A stretch of 64,000 bases of DNA from Saccharopolyspora rosea (GCF_025643595.1 NZ_CP102826.1:4278001-4342000), one strand, 5' to 3'; shown: positions 54,240 to 62,688, counted from the first letter of the stretch. The notes: generated from the sequence alone by a model not told the origin. Made by a program: numbers and translations.

Positions 54240-54260
54240 CCCAAGATCAAAGACAGGCAC
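54240..54260 (-). repeat. right terminal inverted repeat of the IS
   Basis: Perfect complement of the left repeat. It begins one base after the transposase stop codon. Confidence 0.92.
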
Positions 54261-54310
54261 TGAGGTTCCGCCACCGGCACCGCCACCCACAACGAGTCCG
54301 AAGACAGGCT
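54261..54310 (+). mobile_element. MITE copy C, right part
   Basis: Resumes with TGAGGTTCCGCCACCGGC, exactly as copy A reads after its own CCGC (33309 onward). It runs to a decayed terminal repeat, GAGTCCGAAGACAGGC. With 53129-53297 it makes one element split by the IS. The terminal repeat has lost two bases relative to copy A. Confidence 0.75.
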
Positions 54311-54386
54311 CAGAGACGCCCCAACAGAGCGGCCCGCCCTCCTCGCGGTCGAGGTGGACGGGCCGGTCGGTCGAGGCGGTCCCGGG

Positions 54387-55451
54387 TCAGATCGTCCAGG
54401 TGTCGTTGCCGGTGAGCAGCGCTTGGAGATCGCCGGGGCGGTTGTGCTCGGCTTCGGCGACCTGCTCGCGGGCCAGGTCGTCGTAGGTCGGGCGGCGGGC
54501 GGCGCGGAAGATGCCGGTGACCGTCGGGTCGAGGTCCTGGCCGCCCAGCCGGGACAGGGCGAAGGCGTAGGCCGGGTCGTCGCGATGCGCGTCGTGCACC
54601 ACCACGTCCTGTTCGTCCACTTCGGACATCTTGGCGACGCGGAAACCGGCCGGACCGTCCGGGACGACGCCGTAGCGGCAGTCCTCCGGGCCGAAGACGA
54701 TCGGTTCGCCGTGGCGCAGCGGGATGATCCGGCGCTGCTTCTCGTCGTTGTCCTTGAGGACGTCGAACGCGCCGTCGTTGAAGATGGGGCAGTTCTGGTA
54801 GATCTCCACCAGCGCGCTGCCCCGGTGCTCGGCGGCGGCCCGCAGCGTCTCGGTCACGTTCGCCCGGTCCGAGTCGATGACCCGCGCCGCGAACGTGGCC
54901 TCCGCGCCCAGCGCCAGCGACATCGGGTTGAACGGGTGGTCCAGCGAGCCGACCGGTGTGGACTTGGTGACCTTGCCGACCTCGCTGGTGGGCGAGTACT
55001 GGCCCTTGGTCAAGCCGTAGATCCGGTTGTTGAACAGCAGGATCTTGAGGTTGACGTTGCGGCGCAGGGCGTGGATGAGGTGGTTGCCACCGATGGACAG
55101 CGCGTCGCCGTCACCGGTGACCACCCACACCGACAGGTCCGGGCGGCTGGTGGCCAGGCCGGTCGCGATGGCCGGAGCGCGCCCGTGGATGGAGTGCATC
55201 CCGTAGGTGTTCATGTAGTACGGGAACCGGCTGGAGCAGCCGATGCCCGAGATGAACACGATGTTCTCCCGCTTGAGCCCCAGCGAGGGCAGGAAGCTCT
55301 GCACCGCGTTGAGCACCACGTAGTCCCCGCAGCCGGGGCACCAGCGGACCTCCTGGTCGGACTTGAAGTCCCTGGCCTTCTGCGGTTCGTCGGCGGCAGG
55401 CACCCCGGCCAGCCCGCCGAGATCCGGCATACCCAGATCGGTCGTGGTCAC
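54387..55451 (-). CDS. korB: 2-oxoacid:ferredoxin oxidoreductase, beta subunit
   Basis: The 354-residue thiamine-diphosphate subunit of 2-oxoglutarate (or related 2-oxoacid):ferredoxin oxidoreductase, which makes acyl-CoA, CO2 and reduced ferredoxin. Key features are RWCPGCGDYVVL (cluster cysteines), SGIGCSSRFPYYMNTYG, and the cofactor motif VVTGDGDALSIGGNHLIHAL...LLFNNRIYGLTKGQYSPTS. The GTG start overlaps the alpha subunit stop by 4 nt (GTGA). The pair matches the two-subunit oxygen-tolerant KorAB of mycobacteria. No ferredoxin gene is adjacent. Confidence 0.95.
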   Translation of the reverse strand: MTTTDLGMPDLGGLAGVPAADEPQKARDFKSDQEVRWCPGCGDYVVLNAVQSFLPSLGLKRENIVFISGIGCSSRFPYYMNTYGMHSIHGRAPAIATGLATSRPDLSVWVVTGDGDALSIGGNHLIHALRRNVNLKILLFNNRIYGLTKGQYSPTSEVGKVTKSTPVGSLDHPFNPMSLALGAEATFAARVIDSDRANVTETLRAAAEHRGSALVEIYQNCPIFNDGAFDVLKDNDEKQRRIIPLRHGEPIVFGPEDCRYGVVPDGPAGFRVAKMSEVDEQDVVVHDAHRDDPAYAFALSRLGGQDLDPTVTGIFRAARRPTYDDLAREQVAEAEHNRPGDLQALLTGNDTWTI

Positions 55452-57361
55452 GCCGACACCCCCTGCACGACATCGGTGAGCACGTTCTGCAGCTCCTCCG
55501 CCTGGAACGGCAGCCCCGCGACCTTGGTGTGGGACCGCACGTCCACCAGGTAGCGGCTGCGCAGCAGCATGGCCAGCTGGCCGAGGTTCATCTCCGGCAC
55601 GATCACCCGGTCGTAGCGCCGCAGGACCTCGCCGAGGTTGGCGGGCATCGGGTTGAGGTACCGCAGGTGGGCCTGCGCGATCGACATGCCCGCGGCGCGC
55701 ACCCGGCGGCAGGCCGCGCCGATCGGCCCGAACGACGAACCCCAGCCCAGCGCCAGCACGCGCGCGTCGCCGTCCGGGTCGTCGACCTCGACGTCGGGCA
55801 CGGTGACGCCGTCGACCTTGGACTGGCGCAGCCGGACCATGTGGTCGTGGTTGTCGGGGTCGTAGGAGATGTTGCCCTTGCCGTCGGCCTTCTCCAGGCC
55901 GCCGACCCGGTGCTCCAGCCCCGGCGTGCCCGGGACCGCCCACTCGCGGGCCAGCGTCTCCGGATCCCGCACGTACGGCCAGAACTCGCCGGAACCGTCC
56001 GGGGCGTTGGGCTCGGCGGCGAACCGCACCCGCAGATCGGGCAGCTGGTCGACCTCCGGGATCAGCCACGGTTCGGAGCCGTTGGCGATGGCGCCGTCGG
56101 ACAGCAGCAGCACCGGCGTGCGGTAGTGCAGCGCGATGCGGGCCGCCTCCAGGGCGATCTCGAAGCAGTCCGCCGGGGAGCACGGCGCCACGACCGGCAC
56201 CGGCGACTCGCCGTTGCGGCCGTAGAGCGCCTGCAGCAGGTCGGCCTGCTCGGTCTTGGTCGGCAGCCCCGTGGACGGGCCGCCGCGCTGGATGTCGCAC
56301 ACCAGCAGCGGCAGCTCCAGGGTCACGGCCAGCCCCAGGGTCTCCGACTTCAGCGCCAACCCCGGGCCGGAGGTGGTGGTCACGCCCAGCGACCCGCCGA
56401 AGGAGGCGCCCAGCGCGGCACCGATCCCGGCGATCTCGTCCTCGGCCTGGAAGGTGGTGACACCGAAGTTCTTGTGCTTGGCCAGTTCGTGCAGCACGTC
56501 GGAGGCCGGGGTGATCGGGTAGCTACCGAGGAACACCGGCAGTCCGCTGCGCTGCCCCGCCGCGACGATGCCGTAGGCCAGCGCGGTGTTGCCGGTGATC
56601 TGGCGGTAGGTGCCCCGGGGCAGCTGGGCGGGCGCGACCTCGTAGGTGACGGCGAACGACTCGGTGGTCTCGCCGTAGTTCCAGCCGGCGCGGAAGGCCA
56701 GCACGTTCGCCTCGGCGATCTGCGGCTTCTTGGCGAACTTCTCCCGCAGGAAGCGTTCGGTGCCCTCGGTGGGCCGGTGGTACATCCAGGACAGCAGGCC
56801 GAGCGCGAACATGTTCTTGCACCGCTCGGCGTCCTTCTTGCCCAGCCCGGTGTCCTCCAGGGCACCCTGGGTCAGGGTCGCCATCGCGACCTGGTGCACC
56901 GCGTACGGCTCCAGCTCGCCGGTCTCCAGCGGGTTGGCGTCGTAGCCGACCTTGGACAGGTTCCGCTTGGTGAACTCGTCGGTGTTGACGATGAGGATCC
57001 CGCCGTGCGGCAGGTCGGCGATGTTGGCCTTCAACGCAGCCGGGTTCATCGCGACCAGCACGTCCGGGCGGTCGCCGGGGGTGAGGATGTCGTAGTCGGC
57101 GAAGTGCAGCTGGAAGCTGGACACTCCCGGCAGCGTCCCGGCGGGGGCGCGGATCTCGGCCGGGAAGTTCGGCAGCGTCGCCAGGTCGTTGCCGAACGCC
57201 GCGGCCTCGGAGGTGAACCGGTCGCCGGTCAGCTGCATGCCGTCACCGGAGTCACCGGCGAACCGGATCACGACCCGGTTCAGCTTGCGGGTCCCGCTGT
57301 CTGGCGTACCGGTCGCGGTACCTGAGCCCGGCCGCGGCCGGTGCCCATTCGTCGTGCCCAA
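55448..57361 (-). CDS. korA: 2-oxoacid:ferredoxin oxidoreductase, fused gamma-alpha subunit
   Basis: A 637-residue fusion. The N-terminal gamma-like domain (about 30-215) begins VIRFAGDSGDGMQLTGDRF and contains the GVSSFQLHFADYD strand. The alpha domain (about 230-620) has SYPITPASDVLHELAKH, QAEDEIAGIGAALGASFGG and TSGPGLALKSETLGLAV, all hallmarks of KorA. It binds CoA and the 2-oxoacid with KorB. The only in-frame start before the conserved region is TTG at 57361, with a GGGAACGGG run upstream. In actinomycetes this enzyme can replace 2-oxoglutarate dehydrogenase in the TCA cycle. Confidence 0.95.
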   Translation of the reverse strand: MGTTNGHRPRPGSGTATGTPDSGTRKLNRVVIRFAGDSGDGMQLTGDRFTSEAAAFGNDLATLPNFPAEIRAPAGTLPGVSSFQLHFADYDILTPGDRPDVLVAMNPAALKANIADLPHGGILIVNTDEFTKRNLSKVGYDANPLETGELEPYAVHQVAMATLTQGALEDTGLGKKDAERCKNMFALGLLSWMYHRPTEGTERFLREKFAKKPQIAEANVLAFRAGWNYGETTESFAVTYEVAPAQLPRGTYRQITGNTALAYGIVAAGQRSGLPVFLGSYPITPASDVLHELAKHKNFGVTTFQAEDEIAGIGAALGASFGGSLGVTTTSGPGLALKSETLGLAVTLELPLLVCDIQRGGPSTGLPTKTEQADLLQALYGRNGESPVPVVAPCSPADCFEIALEAARIALHYRTPVLLLSDGAIANGSEPWLIPEVDQLPDLRVRFAAEPNAPDGSGEFWPYVRDPETLAREWAVPGTPGLEHRVGGLEKADGKGNISYDPDNHDHMVRLRQSKVDGVTVPDVEVDDPDGDARVLALGWGSSFGPIGAACRRVRAAGMSIAQAHLRYLNPMPANLGEVLRRYDRVIVPEMNLGQLAMLLRSRYLVDVRSHTKVAGLPFQAEELQNVLTDVVQGVSA

Positions 57362-57670
57362 TTGACCCGTTCCCTTTCACCTGTTCACCTGCGGGCAACG
57401 TTGTGCTGTGGCGAACGATACAGGCTCCCCCACCCCTTCCTACCGGGAGTAGGTCCGGGACTCAAGGCACTCCGCACGACCCCGCGCGACGCCGGACGAT
57501 CTTGCCGGACGGCTCGACCGCAGGTCGCGGGGGCAGGCGCGAAACCGCCGGTCACGGCCGTGCCGCCGGTGGCTGTGACGTCCCCCATACCGCCCGGCGT
57601 GACGCGGGACACCGCCGGCGTCCCAGCATCCGGGAGCGGGATCGCTGGAACGGCCGATTCCGTTAGCACG
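57362..57670. other. intergenic region upstream of korA and esterase
   Basis: About 310 bp between the divergent korA and esterase genes with no supportable gene. Open frames crossing it have no ribosome binding site or recognisable domain. It should contain the korA promoter on the minus strand. Confidence 0.5.
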
Positions 57671-57692
57671 ACGTGATCGGCTTACATCACGT
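57671..57692. promoter_or_regulatory. operator-like palindrome upstream of HSL esterase
   Basis: ACGTGAT and ATCACGT are perfect inverted arms separated by 8 nt, centred 39 nt before the esterase ATG. Geometry suits a TetR/GntR-type dimer. No regulator gene is adjacent. Confidence 0.4.
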
Positions 57693-57720
57693 GACGACTG
57701 GGCGAGACCGGGAGGTTCCC

Positions 57721-58662
57721 ATGCCGCTGCATCCGGACGCCGTGCCGTGGGTGGAGGCGGCGCGGGCCGGTTTCCCCGACCTCGGCGGTTCGGTGACCGA
57801 CGCCGCGCGGGCCCGGGAGATGATGGTCGAGGCCGCCCGCGAGCCGGTGCGCGCGCCGATGGCCCGGGTCGAGGACCGGCTGGTCCCCGGCGCGGACGGG
57901 GTGAAGCTCCCCGCGCGGATCTACTGGCCCCGGAACAAACCCGGGCAGGCGCTGGTCGTCTACTTCCACGGCGGCGGCTGGGTGCTGGGCGGCCTGGACA
58001 GCCACGACGCGACCGCCCGCGCGCTGGCGAGCGGGGCGGGCACGATCGTCGTGTCGGTGGACTACCGGCTGGCACCCGAGCACCGGTTCCCCGCAGCAGC
58101 CGAGGACGCCTACGCGGCGACCCGGTGGGTCGCCGAGAACGCCGTCGAACTCGGCGGCGACCCGGCGCGGCTGGCCGTGGCCGGGGACAGCGCGGGCGGC
58201 AACCTCGCCACCGTGGCGGCGCGGCTGGCCGTCGAACGCGGCGGCCCGGAGCCGGCGTTCCAGCTGCTCGTGTACCCGGTGACCGACCACGACTTCGACA
58301 CCGAGTCCTACGCCGACAGCGACGACGACTGCCTGGTGACCCGGCAGCACATGATCTGGTTCTGGGACCAGTACGCGCCCGACCCGGCGCAGCGCGACGA
58401 CCCGCGGGCGTCGCCGCTGCGGGCCCGCGACCTCAGCGGGCTGCCGCCCGCGCACGTGGTCACCGCGGGCCGCGACCCGCTGCGCACCGAGGGCAGGCGC
58501 TACGCCGAGCGGCTGCGCGCGGCGGGGGTGCCGACGAGCACCCAGCACTGCCCCGGCCTGCCCCACGGCTTCGCCGGTTTCGTCGACCACCTCCCGCTCG
58601 CCGCGCGGGCGATGGCCCAGGCGCACGCCGTGGTCGCGGCCGCGTTGGACACCCGGAGCTGA
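57721..58662 (+). CDS. alpha/beta hydrolase, hormone-sensitive-lipase family esterase
   Basis: A 313-residue cytosolic esterase of family IV (HSL). The oxyanion motif is [13 protein letters not shown], the nucleophile elbow is [11 protein letters not shown] (GDSAG), the acid is in [12 protein letters not shown] and the histidine in GLPHGFAGF. It hydrolyses short- to medium-chain acyl esters. ATG at 57721 has GGGAGG 6 nt upstream; an in-frame start 16 codons earlier would run through the palindrome. It stands alone before the dihydrolipoamide-dehydrogenase-like gene. Confidence 0.9.
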   Translation: MPLHPDAVPWVEAARAGFPDLGGSVTDAARAREMMVEAAREPVRAPMARVEDRLVPGADGVKLPARIYWPRNKPGQALVVYFHGGGWVLGGLDSHDATARALASGAGTIVVSVDYRLAPEHRFPAAAEDAYAATRWVAENAVELGGDPARLAVAGDSAGGNLATVAARLAVERGGPEPAFQLLVYPVTDHDFDTESYADSDDDCLVTRQHMIWFWDQYAPDPAQRDDPRASPLRARDLSGLPPAHVVTAGRDPLRTEGRRYAERLRAAGVPTSTQHCPGLPHGFAGFVDHLPLAARAMAQAHAVVAAALDTRS

Positions 58663-58898
58663 CCGAGGAGCCCCGAACCCGATGGGCTCCCCCACCGAGC
58701 CCGTGGAGCGGCCGGGCAACGAGCGGCCCTGCACCGCGTTCCCGGTCGGCCACCCGCACCGGACCGCGAGGTGCCCGACCTGACCCGCGAACCGCTCGAC
58801 GGCGCGCTGATCCGGGTCTGAGCGCCTCCCCGGACGACGTGCGTTCACCAGGCGGGGGTGTTGCGCTTGGGCGAGGCACGAGTTCGGGGGGTGGCGCG

Positions 58899-60272
58899 GT
58901 GGCCGAAGAGGTCGACATCGTGGTCGTCGGCATGGGGCCCGGCGGGGAGGACGCCGCCTCGCGGCTGGCCGGTGCCGGGCTCGACGTGGTGGCGGTGGAA
59001 TCCCGGCTGGTGGGCGGCGAATGCCCGTACTTCGCGTGCATCCCGACCAAGATGATGGTGCGCGCCGCCGACTCGCTCGCCGAGGCGCGGCGGGTCCCGG
59101 TGCTCGCCGGGCACAGCGCGGTCCGCCCGGACTGGACTCCGGTGGCCGACCGGGTGCGCGACGAGGCCACCACGGACTGGAACGACGACGCGGCCGTGCG
59201 CCGGTTCGAGGCCACCGGCGGGCGCCTGGTGCGCGGCACCGGGCGGATCACCGCCCCCGGCGAGGTCACCGTGTCCGGCTCCGCCGGAACGCTGGTGTTC
59301 CGGGCCCGCCGCGGCATCGTGCTCAACCCGGGCTCGGAACCGGTGATCCCGCCCATCGACGGACTCGACGGCACCCCGTACTGGACCAACCGGGACGCGG
59401 TGGCCGCCACCCAGCTCCCCGACTCGCTGCTGGTGCTCGGCGGTGGACCGGTGGGACTGGAGTTCGCGCAGGTCTTCGCCCGCTTCGGCGCCTCGGTGGC
59501 GATCGTGGAGATGTCCGACCGGCTGCTGCGGCCCACCGAACCGGAAGCCGCGGCGGTGCTGACCGAAGTGCTGCGCGGCGAGGGCGTGGACGTGCGCACC
59601 GGCGAGGGCGTCGACTCCGTGGAGCACACCGGTGGCCGGTTCCGGCTCCGGCTGAACTCCGGTACCGCCGTCGCGGGCGAACGACTGCTGGTGGCCACCG
59701 GTCGGCGCACCGACCTCGCGGCCCTGGGCGTGGGGGCGGTCGGGTTGGACGAGTCGGCGCGCAGCGTCCCGGTGGACGAGCGGATGCGCGCCGCCGACGG
59801 GGTCTGGGCCATCGGCGACGTCACCGGCCGCGGCGCGTTCACGCACACCTCGATCTACCAGTCGCGCATCGCCGCGGCCGACATCCTCGGGCTGGACGCG
59901 GAGGCCGCCGACTACCGGGCGATGCCCGCGGTCACCTTCACCGATCCGGAGGTCGCCACCGTCGGCCTCACCGAGGAGCGGGCCCGCGCGCAGGGCGTCG
60001 ACGTGCGCACCGCCTGCGTCGACCTGCCGTCCGCGCCGCGCGGCTGGATCCACAAGGCGGGCAACGACGGTCTCGTCAAACTCGTCGCCGACGCGCGGCG
60101 CGCGACGCTGGTCGGCGCCACCGTGGTGGCGCCGCTGGGCGGGGAGGTCCTCGGCGCGCTCGCGGTCGCCGTGCACGCCGAGGTCCCGGTCGAGACGCTG
60201 CGCGGCATGATCTACGCCTACCCCACCTTCCACCGCACCATCGAAGCCGCACTGGCCGCTCTGGACGTTTAG
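58899..60272 (+). CDS. dihydrolipoamide-dehydrogenase-like pyridine nucleotide-disulfide oxidoreductase
   Basis: A 457-residue class I flavoprotein disulfide reductase. FAD motif IVVVGMGPGGEDAASRLAGAG, redox-active pair GGECPYFACIPTK (CxxxxC), NAD domain LLVLGGGPVGLEFAQVF, and ATGRRTDL/GVWAIGDVTG are all present. The C-terminal active-site block reads YAYPTFHRTIEAA. The histidine-glutamate pair of true dihydrolipoamide dehydrogenase (HPT...E) is replaced, so lipoamide may not be the substrate. GTG at 58899 follows a GGGGGGTGG run. The last base of its TAG stop is the first base of a MITE. Confidence 0.85.
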   Translation: MAEEVDIVVVGMGPGGEDAASRLAGAGLDVVAVESRLVGGECPYFACIPTKMMVRAADSLAEARRVPVLAGHSAVRPDWTPVADRVRDEATTDWNDDAAVRRFEATGGRLVRGTGRITAPGEVTVSGSAGTLVFRARRGIVLNPGSEPVIPPIDGLDGTPYWTNRDAVAATQLPDSLLVLGGGPVGLEFAQVFARFGASVAIVEMSDRLLRPTEPEAAAVLTEVLRGEGVDVRTGEGVDSVEHTGGRFRLRLNSGTAVAGERLLVATGRRTDLAALGVGAVGLDESARSVPVDERMRAADGVWAIGDVTGRGAFTHTSIYQSRIAAADILGLDAEAADYRAMPAVTFTDPEVATVGLTEERARAQGVDVRTACVDLPSAPRGWIHKAGNDGLVKLVADARRATLVGATVVAPLGGEVLGALAVAVHAEVPVETLRGMIYAYPTFHRTIEAALAALDV

Positions 60273-60392
60273 CGCCTGCCTTCGAACTCGGTTCCGACGG
60301 GGCGTGGTAAGCGGCGTGAGCCGCTTTCTCTGTGGGTGAGTGGTCTCGCAGCCCGCACCGCCACGCACAACGAGACAAAGACGGGCTCTGAG
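60272..60392 (+). mobile_element. MITE copy D, shortened
   Basis: A ~120-bp degenerate element. The left end is GCGCCTGCCTTCGAACTCGG and the right end CACAACGAGACAAAGACGGGC, with the central long hairpin deleted. The terminator-like hairpin is kept as AAGCGGC-GTGA-GCCGCTT followed by TCTC (60309-60326): stem unchanged, loop changed. The preceding TTA (60269-60271) is a TNA-type target. Confidence 0.65.
60309..60326 (+). terminator. MITE-borne terminator-like hairpin (copy D)
   Basis: A 7-bp perfect stem with GTGA loop, 37 nt after the flavoprotein stop on the same strand, followed by TCTCTGT. Confidence 0.55.
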
Positions 60393-60501
60393 GCGGGTTT
60401 CCGGTCCGTTACCGGTGTGTTGCTCCTCGTCGCCGCGACGGCGTCCGCGGGTGCGCGGGACGCAGACTGGCACGGCTCGAACCATCGGAGGAGGGGAACG
60501 C

Positions 60502-61881
60502 GTGCCCGAGGAGAACGGACTGCGCCAGAGCCTGCAACGGCGGCACATGAACCTGATCGCGCTGGGCGGGGTGATCGGCGCCGGGCTGTTCGTCGGCAGC
60601 GGTGTGGTCATCCACCAGACCGGCCCGGCCGCGGTGGTGTCCTTCCTGCTGGCCGGGGTGCTGTGCGTGCTGGTCATGCGGATGCTCGCCGAGATGACCG
60701 TGGCGCGACCGGCGCTCGGCTCGTTCTACGCGCACGTCCGCGAAGCGCTGGGGCCCCGGGCGGGCTTCGCCGTCGGGTGGATGTACTGGTACTTCTTCGT
60801 GATCGTGGTGGCCGTCGAGGCGGTCGCGGGTGGGCAGATCCTGCGCCTGTGGCTGCCCGGCGTGCCGCTGTGGGTGCTCAGCGGTGCGCTGCTGACGCTT
60901 CTCACCGCGACGAACCTGGTGTCGGCCCGGTCCTACGGCGAGTTCGAGTACTGGTTCTCCTCGATCAAGGTGCTGGCGATCGGGTGCTTCCTCGTCGTCG
61001 GCGTGCTCGCGGTGCTCGGCATCTGGCCGAGCGGGCACGCCGGGGTGGCGAACCTGACCGCGCACGGCGGTTTCGCGCCGGTGGGTGCGGGGGCGGTGCT
61101 GGCCGCGGTGGTGCCGTGCGTGGCGTTCTACACCGGTTCGGAGATCGTCACGATCGCCGCCGCCGAGTCCGCCGAGCCGCGGCAGGCGGTGGCGCGGGCG
61201 ATGCGGTCGATCATCCTGCGCGTGGTCGGTTTCTACGTCGGCTCGGTGCTGCTGGTGGTCGCGATCGTGCCGTGGGACTCGCCGGAGATCCGGGTGAGCC
61301 CCTACGCGGCGGTGCTGTCGGCGCTGGGCGTCCCGGCGGTGAGCGCGGTGATGAACGCGATCGTGCTGGTGGCCGTGCTGTCCTGCCTGAACTCCGCGCT
61401 GTACACGGCGTCGCGGATGCTGTTCGCGCTGACCTCGCACCGGGACGCGCCGCGGGCGCTGACCAGGTTGGGCCGCGGCGGGGTGCCGCGGCGCGCGATC
61501 CTGGCGGGCACCGTCGTCGGGTACGCCTCGGTGCTGGCCGCGTTCCTGTCCCCGGACGTGCTGTTCGCGTTCCTGGTCAACTCCTACGGCGCGGTGGCGC
61601 TGTTCGTGTACCTGCTGGTCGCGGTGGCGCAGGTGCGGTTGCGGCGCCGCCTGGAGCGCACCGAACCGGAGGCGTTGACGCTGCGCATGTGGTTGTTCCC
61701 GTGGCTGAGCCACCTGACGATCGGCCTGTTGGCGGCGGTGCTGCTGGCGATGGCGGTGCTGCCGGCCACCCGTTCGCAGTTCTGGTTGAGCCTGGTGACG
61801 CTGGCGGTGATCCTGGCGGCCTACGAGGTCCGCGTCCGGCGCGCGGCCCCCGCACCCGCACCGCAGACGAGTCCACAGTAG
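60502..61881 (+). CDS. APC-superfamily amino acid permease
   Basis: A 459-residue membrane transporter with about 12 hydrophobic helices. The N-terminal LQRRHMNLIALGGVIGAGLFVGSG is the amino-acid permease (AAT/GabP-type) signature, with the GxG substrate loop. The FYTGSEIVTIAAAESAEP segment in helix 6 and the SALYTASRMLFAL block also match. Substrate is probably a neutral or cationic amino acid or GABA, not determinable here. GTG at 60502 has GGAGGAGG upstream. The GntR gene starts 48 nt downstream and may control it. Confidence 0.9.
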   Translation: MPEENGLRQSLQRRHMNLIALGGVIGAGLFVGSGVVIHQTGPAAVVSFLLAGVLCVLVMRMLAEMTVARPALGSFYAHVREALGPRAGFAVGWMYWYFFVIVVAVEAVAGGQILRLWLPGVPLWVLSGALLTLLTATNLVSARSYGEFEYWFSSIKVLAIGCFLVVGVLAVLGIWPSGHAGVANLTAHGGFAPVGAGAVLAAVVPCVAFYTGSEIVTIAAAESAEPRQAVARAMRSIILRVVGFYVGSVLLVVAIVPWDSPEIRVSPYAAVLSALGVPAVSAVMNAIVLVAVLSCLNSALYTASRMLFALTSHRDAPRALTRLGRGGVPRRAILAGTVVGYASVLAAFLSPDVLFAFLVNSYGAVALFVYLLVAVAQVRLRRRLERTEPEALTLRMWLFPWLSHLTIGLLAAVLLAMAVLPATRSQFWLSLVTLAVILAAYEVRVRRAAPAPAPQTSPQ

Positions 61882-61929
61882 ACGGCTCGTACAATCGCCG
61901 GCGCAGTGACCGTTGTGCGGGGAGGTGCC

Positions 61930-62688
61930 GTGGCCGACGTCGACACCGTGCTCCAGGGCCGGGAGTGGCCGGCGTCGCGCCCCCGGACCGCCACCGCGCT
62001 GGCCGCCGTGCTGCGCAACCGGATCGCGCTCGGCGGCCTGCCGCCGGGCACCCGGCTGCCGACCGAGCGGGAACTGGCCGCCTCGCTCGGTGTCAGCCGC
62101 AACACGGTGCGCGAGGCGTTGCGCCGGCTCGCCGACGACGGGCTGGTGACCACCACGCTGGGACGTTCCGGCGGGACGCGGGTGCGCGAGGCTCCCCCGG
62201 AACACGCGAGCCGGGAGTCGATCGCCGCCGGTTTCCGCCGCACCATCGAGGAGTACATGCAGTACCGCGCGGCGATCGAGCCGCTGGCGGCGCGGCTGGC
62301 CGCCCGCAACGCCGAGCCCGCCGAGGTGCGCGAACTCGTCGGGTTGCTGCGCGAGCCGGCCCCGGACCTGGCGACCTACCACCGGCTGGACTCCCGGCTG
62401 CACGCCTCGATCGCCCGCGCGAGCCGCAACTCCGTGCTGGGCGAGGCGGTCGAACGGGCCCGCGAGGAGATGTTCGTGCGCGGCAACGTGCTGTGGCTGC
62501 GCACGAACTGGTCCGCGGTGTACCCCGGCGACGACGCGGTGCGCGACGCGTTCGGCGCCGAGCACCGGGAGGTCGTGGCGGCGATCGAGGCCGGTGACGC
62601 CGACGCCGCCGAGGAGGCGATGCGCCGGCACCTGGCCGAAGCCCACCGGCAGTTCCTGCGGCTGCTGGACGCCCCCGAGCACGGTTGA
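61930..62688 (+). CDS. GntR-family regulator, FadR subfamily
   Basis: A 252-residue regulator. The winged helix (about 15-85) has LPPGTRLPTERELAASLGVSRNTVREALRRLADDGLV. The FCD effector domain follows, with EEYMQYRAAIEPLAARLAA, RLDSRLHASIA (metal-binding aspartate/histidine) and the final EEAMRRHLAEAHRQF histidine helix. GTG at 61930 has GGGGAGG 5 nt upstream; an earlier GTG has none. Adjacent to the permease, it likely senses a carboxylic or amino acid connected with uptake. Confidence 0.9.
   Translation: MADVDTVLQGREWPASRPRTATALAAVLRNRIALGGLPPGTRLPTERELAASLGVSRNTVREALRRLADDGLVTTTLGRSGGTRVREAPPEHASRESIAAGFRRTIEEYMQYRAAIEPLAARLAARNAEPAEVRELVGLLREPAPDLATYHRLDSRLHASIARASRNSVLGEAVERAREEMFVRGNVLWLRTNWSAVYPGDDAVRDAFGAEHREVVAAIEAGDADAAEEAMRRHLAEAHRQFLRLLDAPEHG

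Larger units (their letters stand above)
53298..54260 (+). mobile_element. IS5-family insertion sequence, apparently intact
   Basis: A 963-bp element with 21-bp perfect terminal inverted repeats (53298-53318 and 54240-54260, starting GTGCCTGTCTTTGATCTT). It is flanked by a 3-bp TGA direct repeat at 53295-53297 and 54261-54263. One uninterrupted transposase gene fills it. The TNA-type duplication, size and DDE protein point to the IS5 family, IS427/IS1031-like groups. It sits inside a MITE that has matching ends, exactly at a TGA within that element. Perfect repeats and an intact gene suggest recent arrival. Confidence 0.92.

Noticed and set aside
58663-58898. Possible protein relic between the HSL esterase and the flavoprotein (for example VPDLTREPLDGALIRV)
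   Set aside because: Two short frames look protein-like, but I could not tie them to a family with confidence, so no pseudogene is called.
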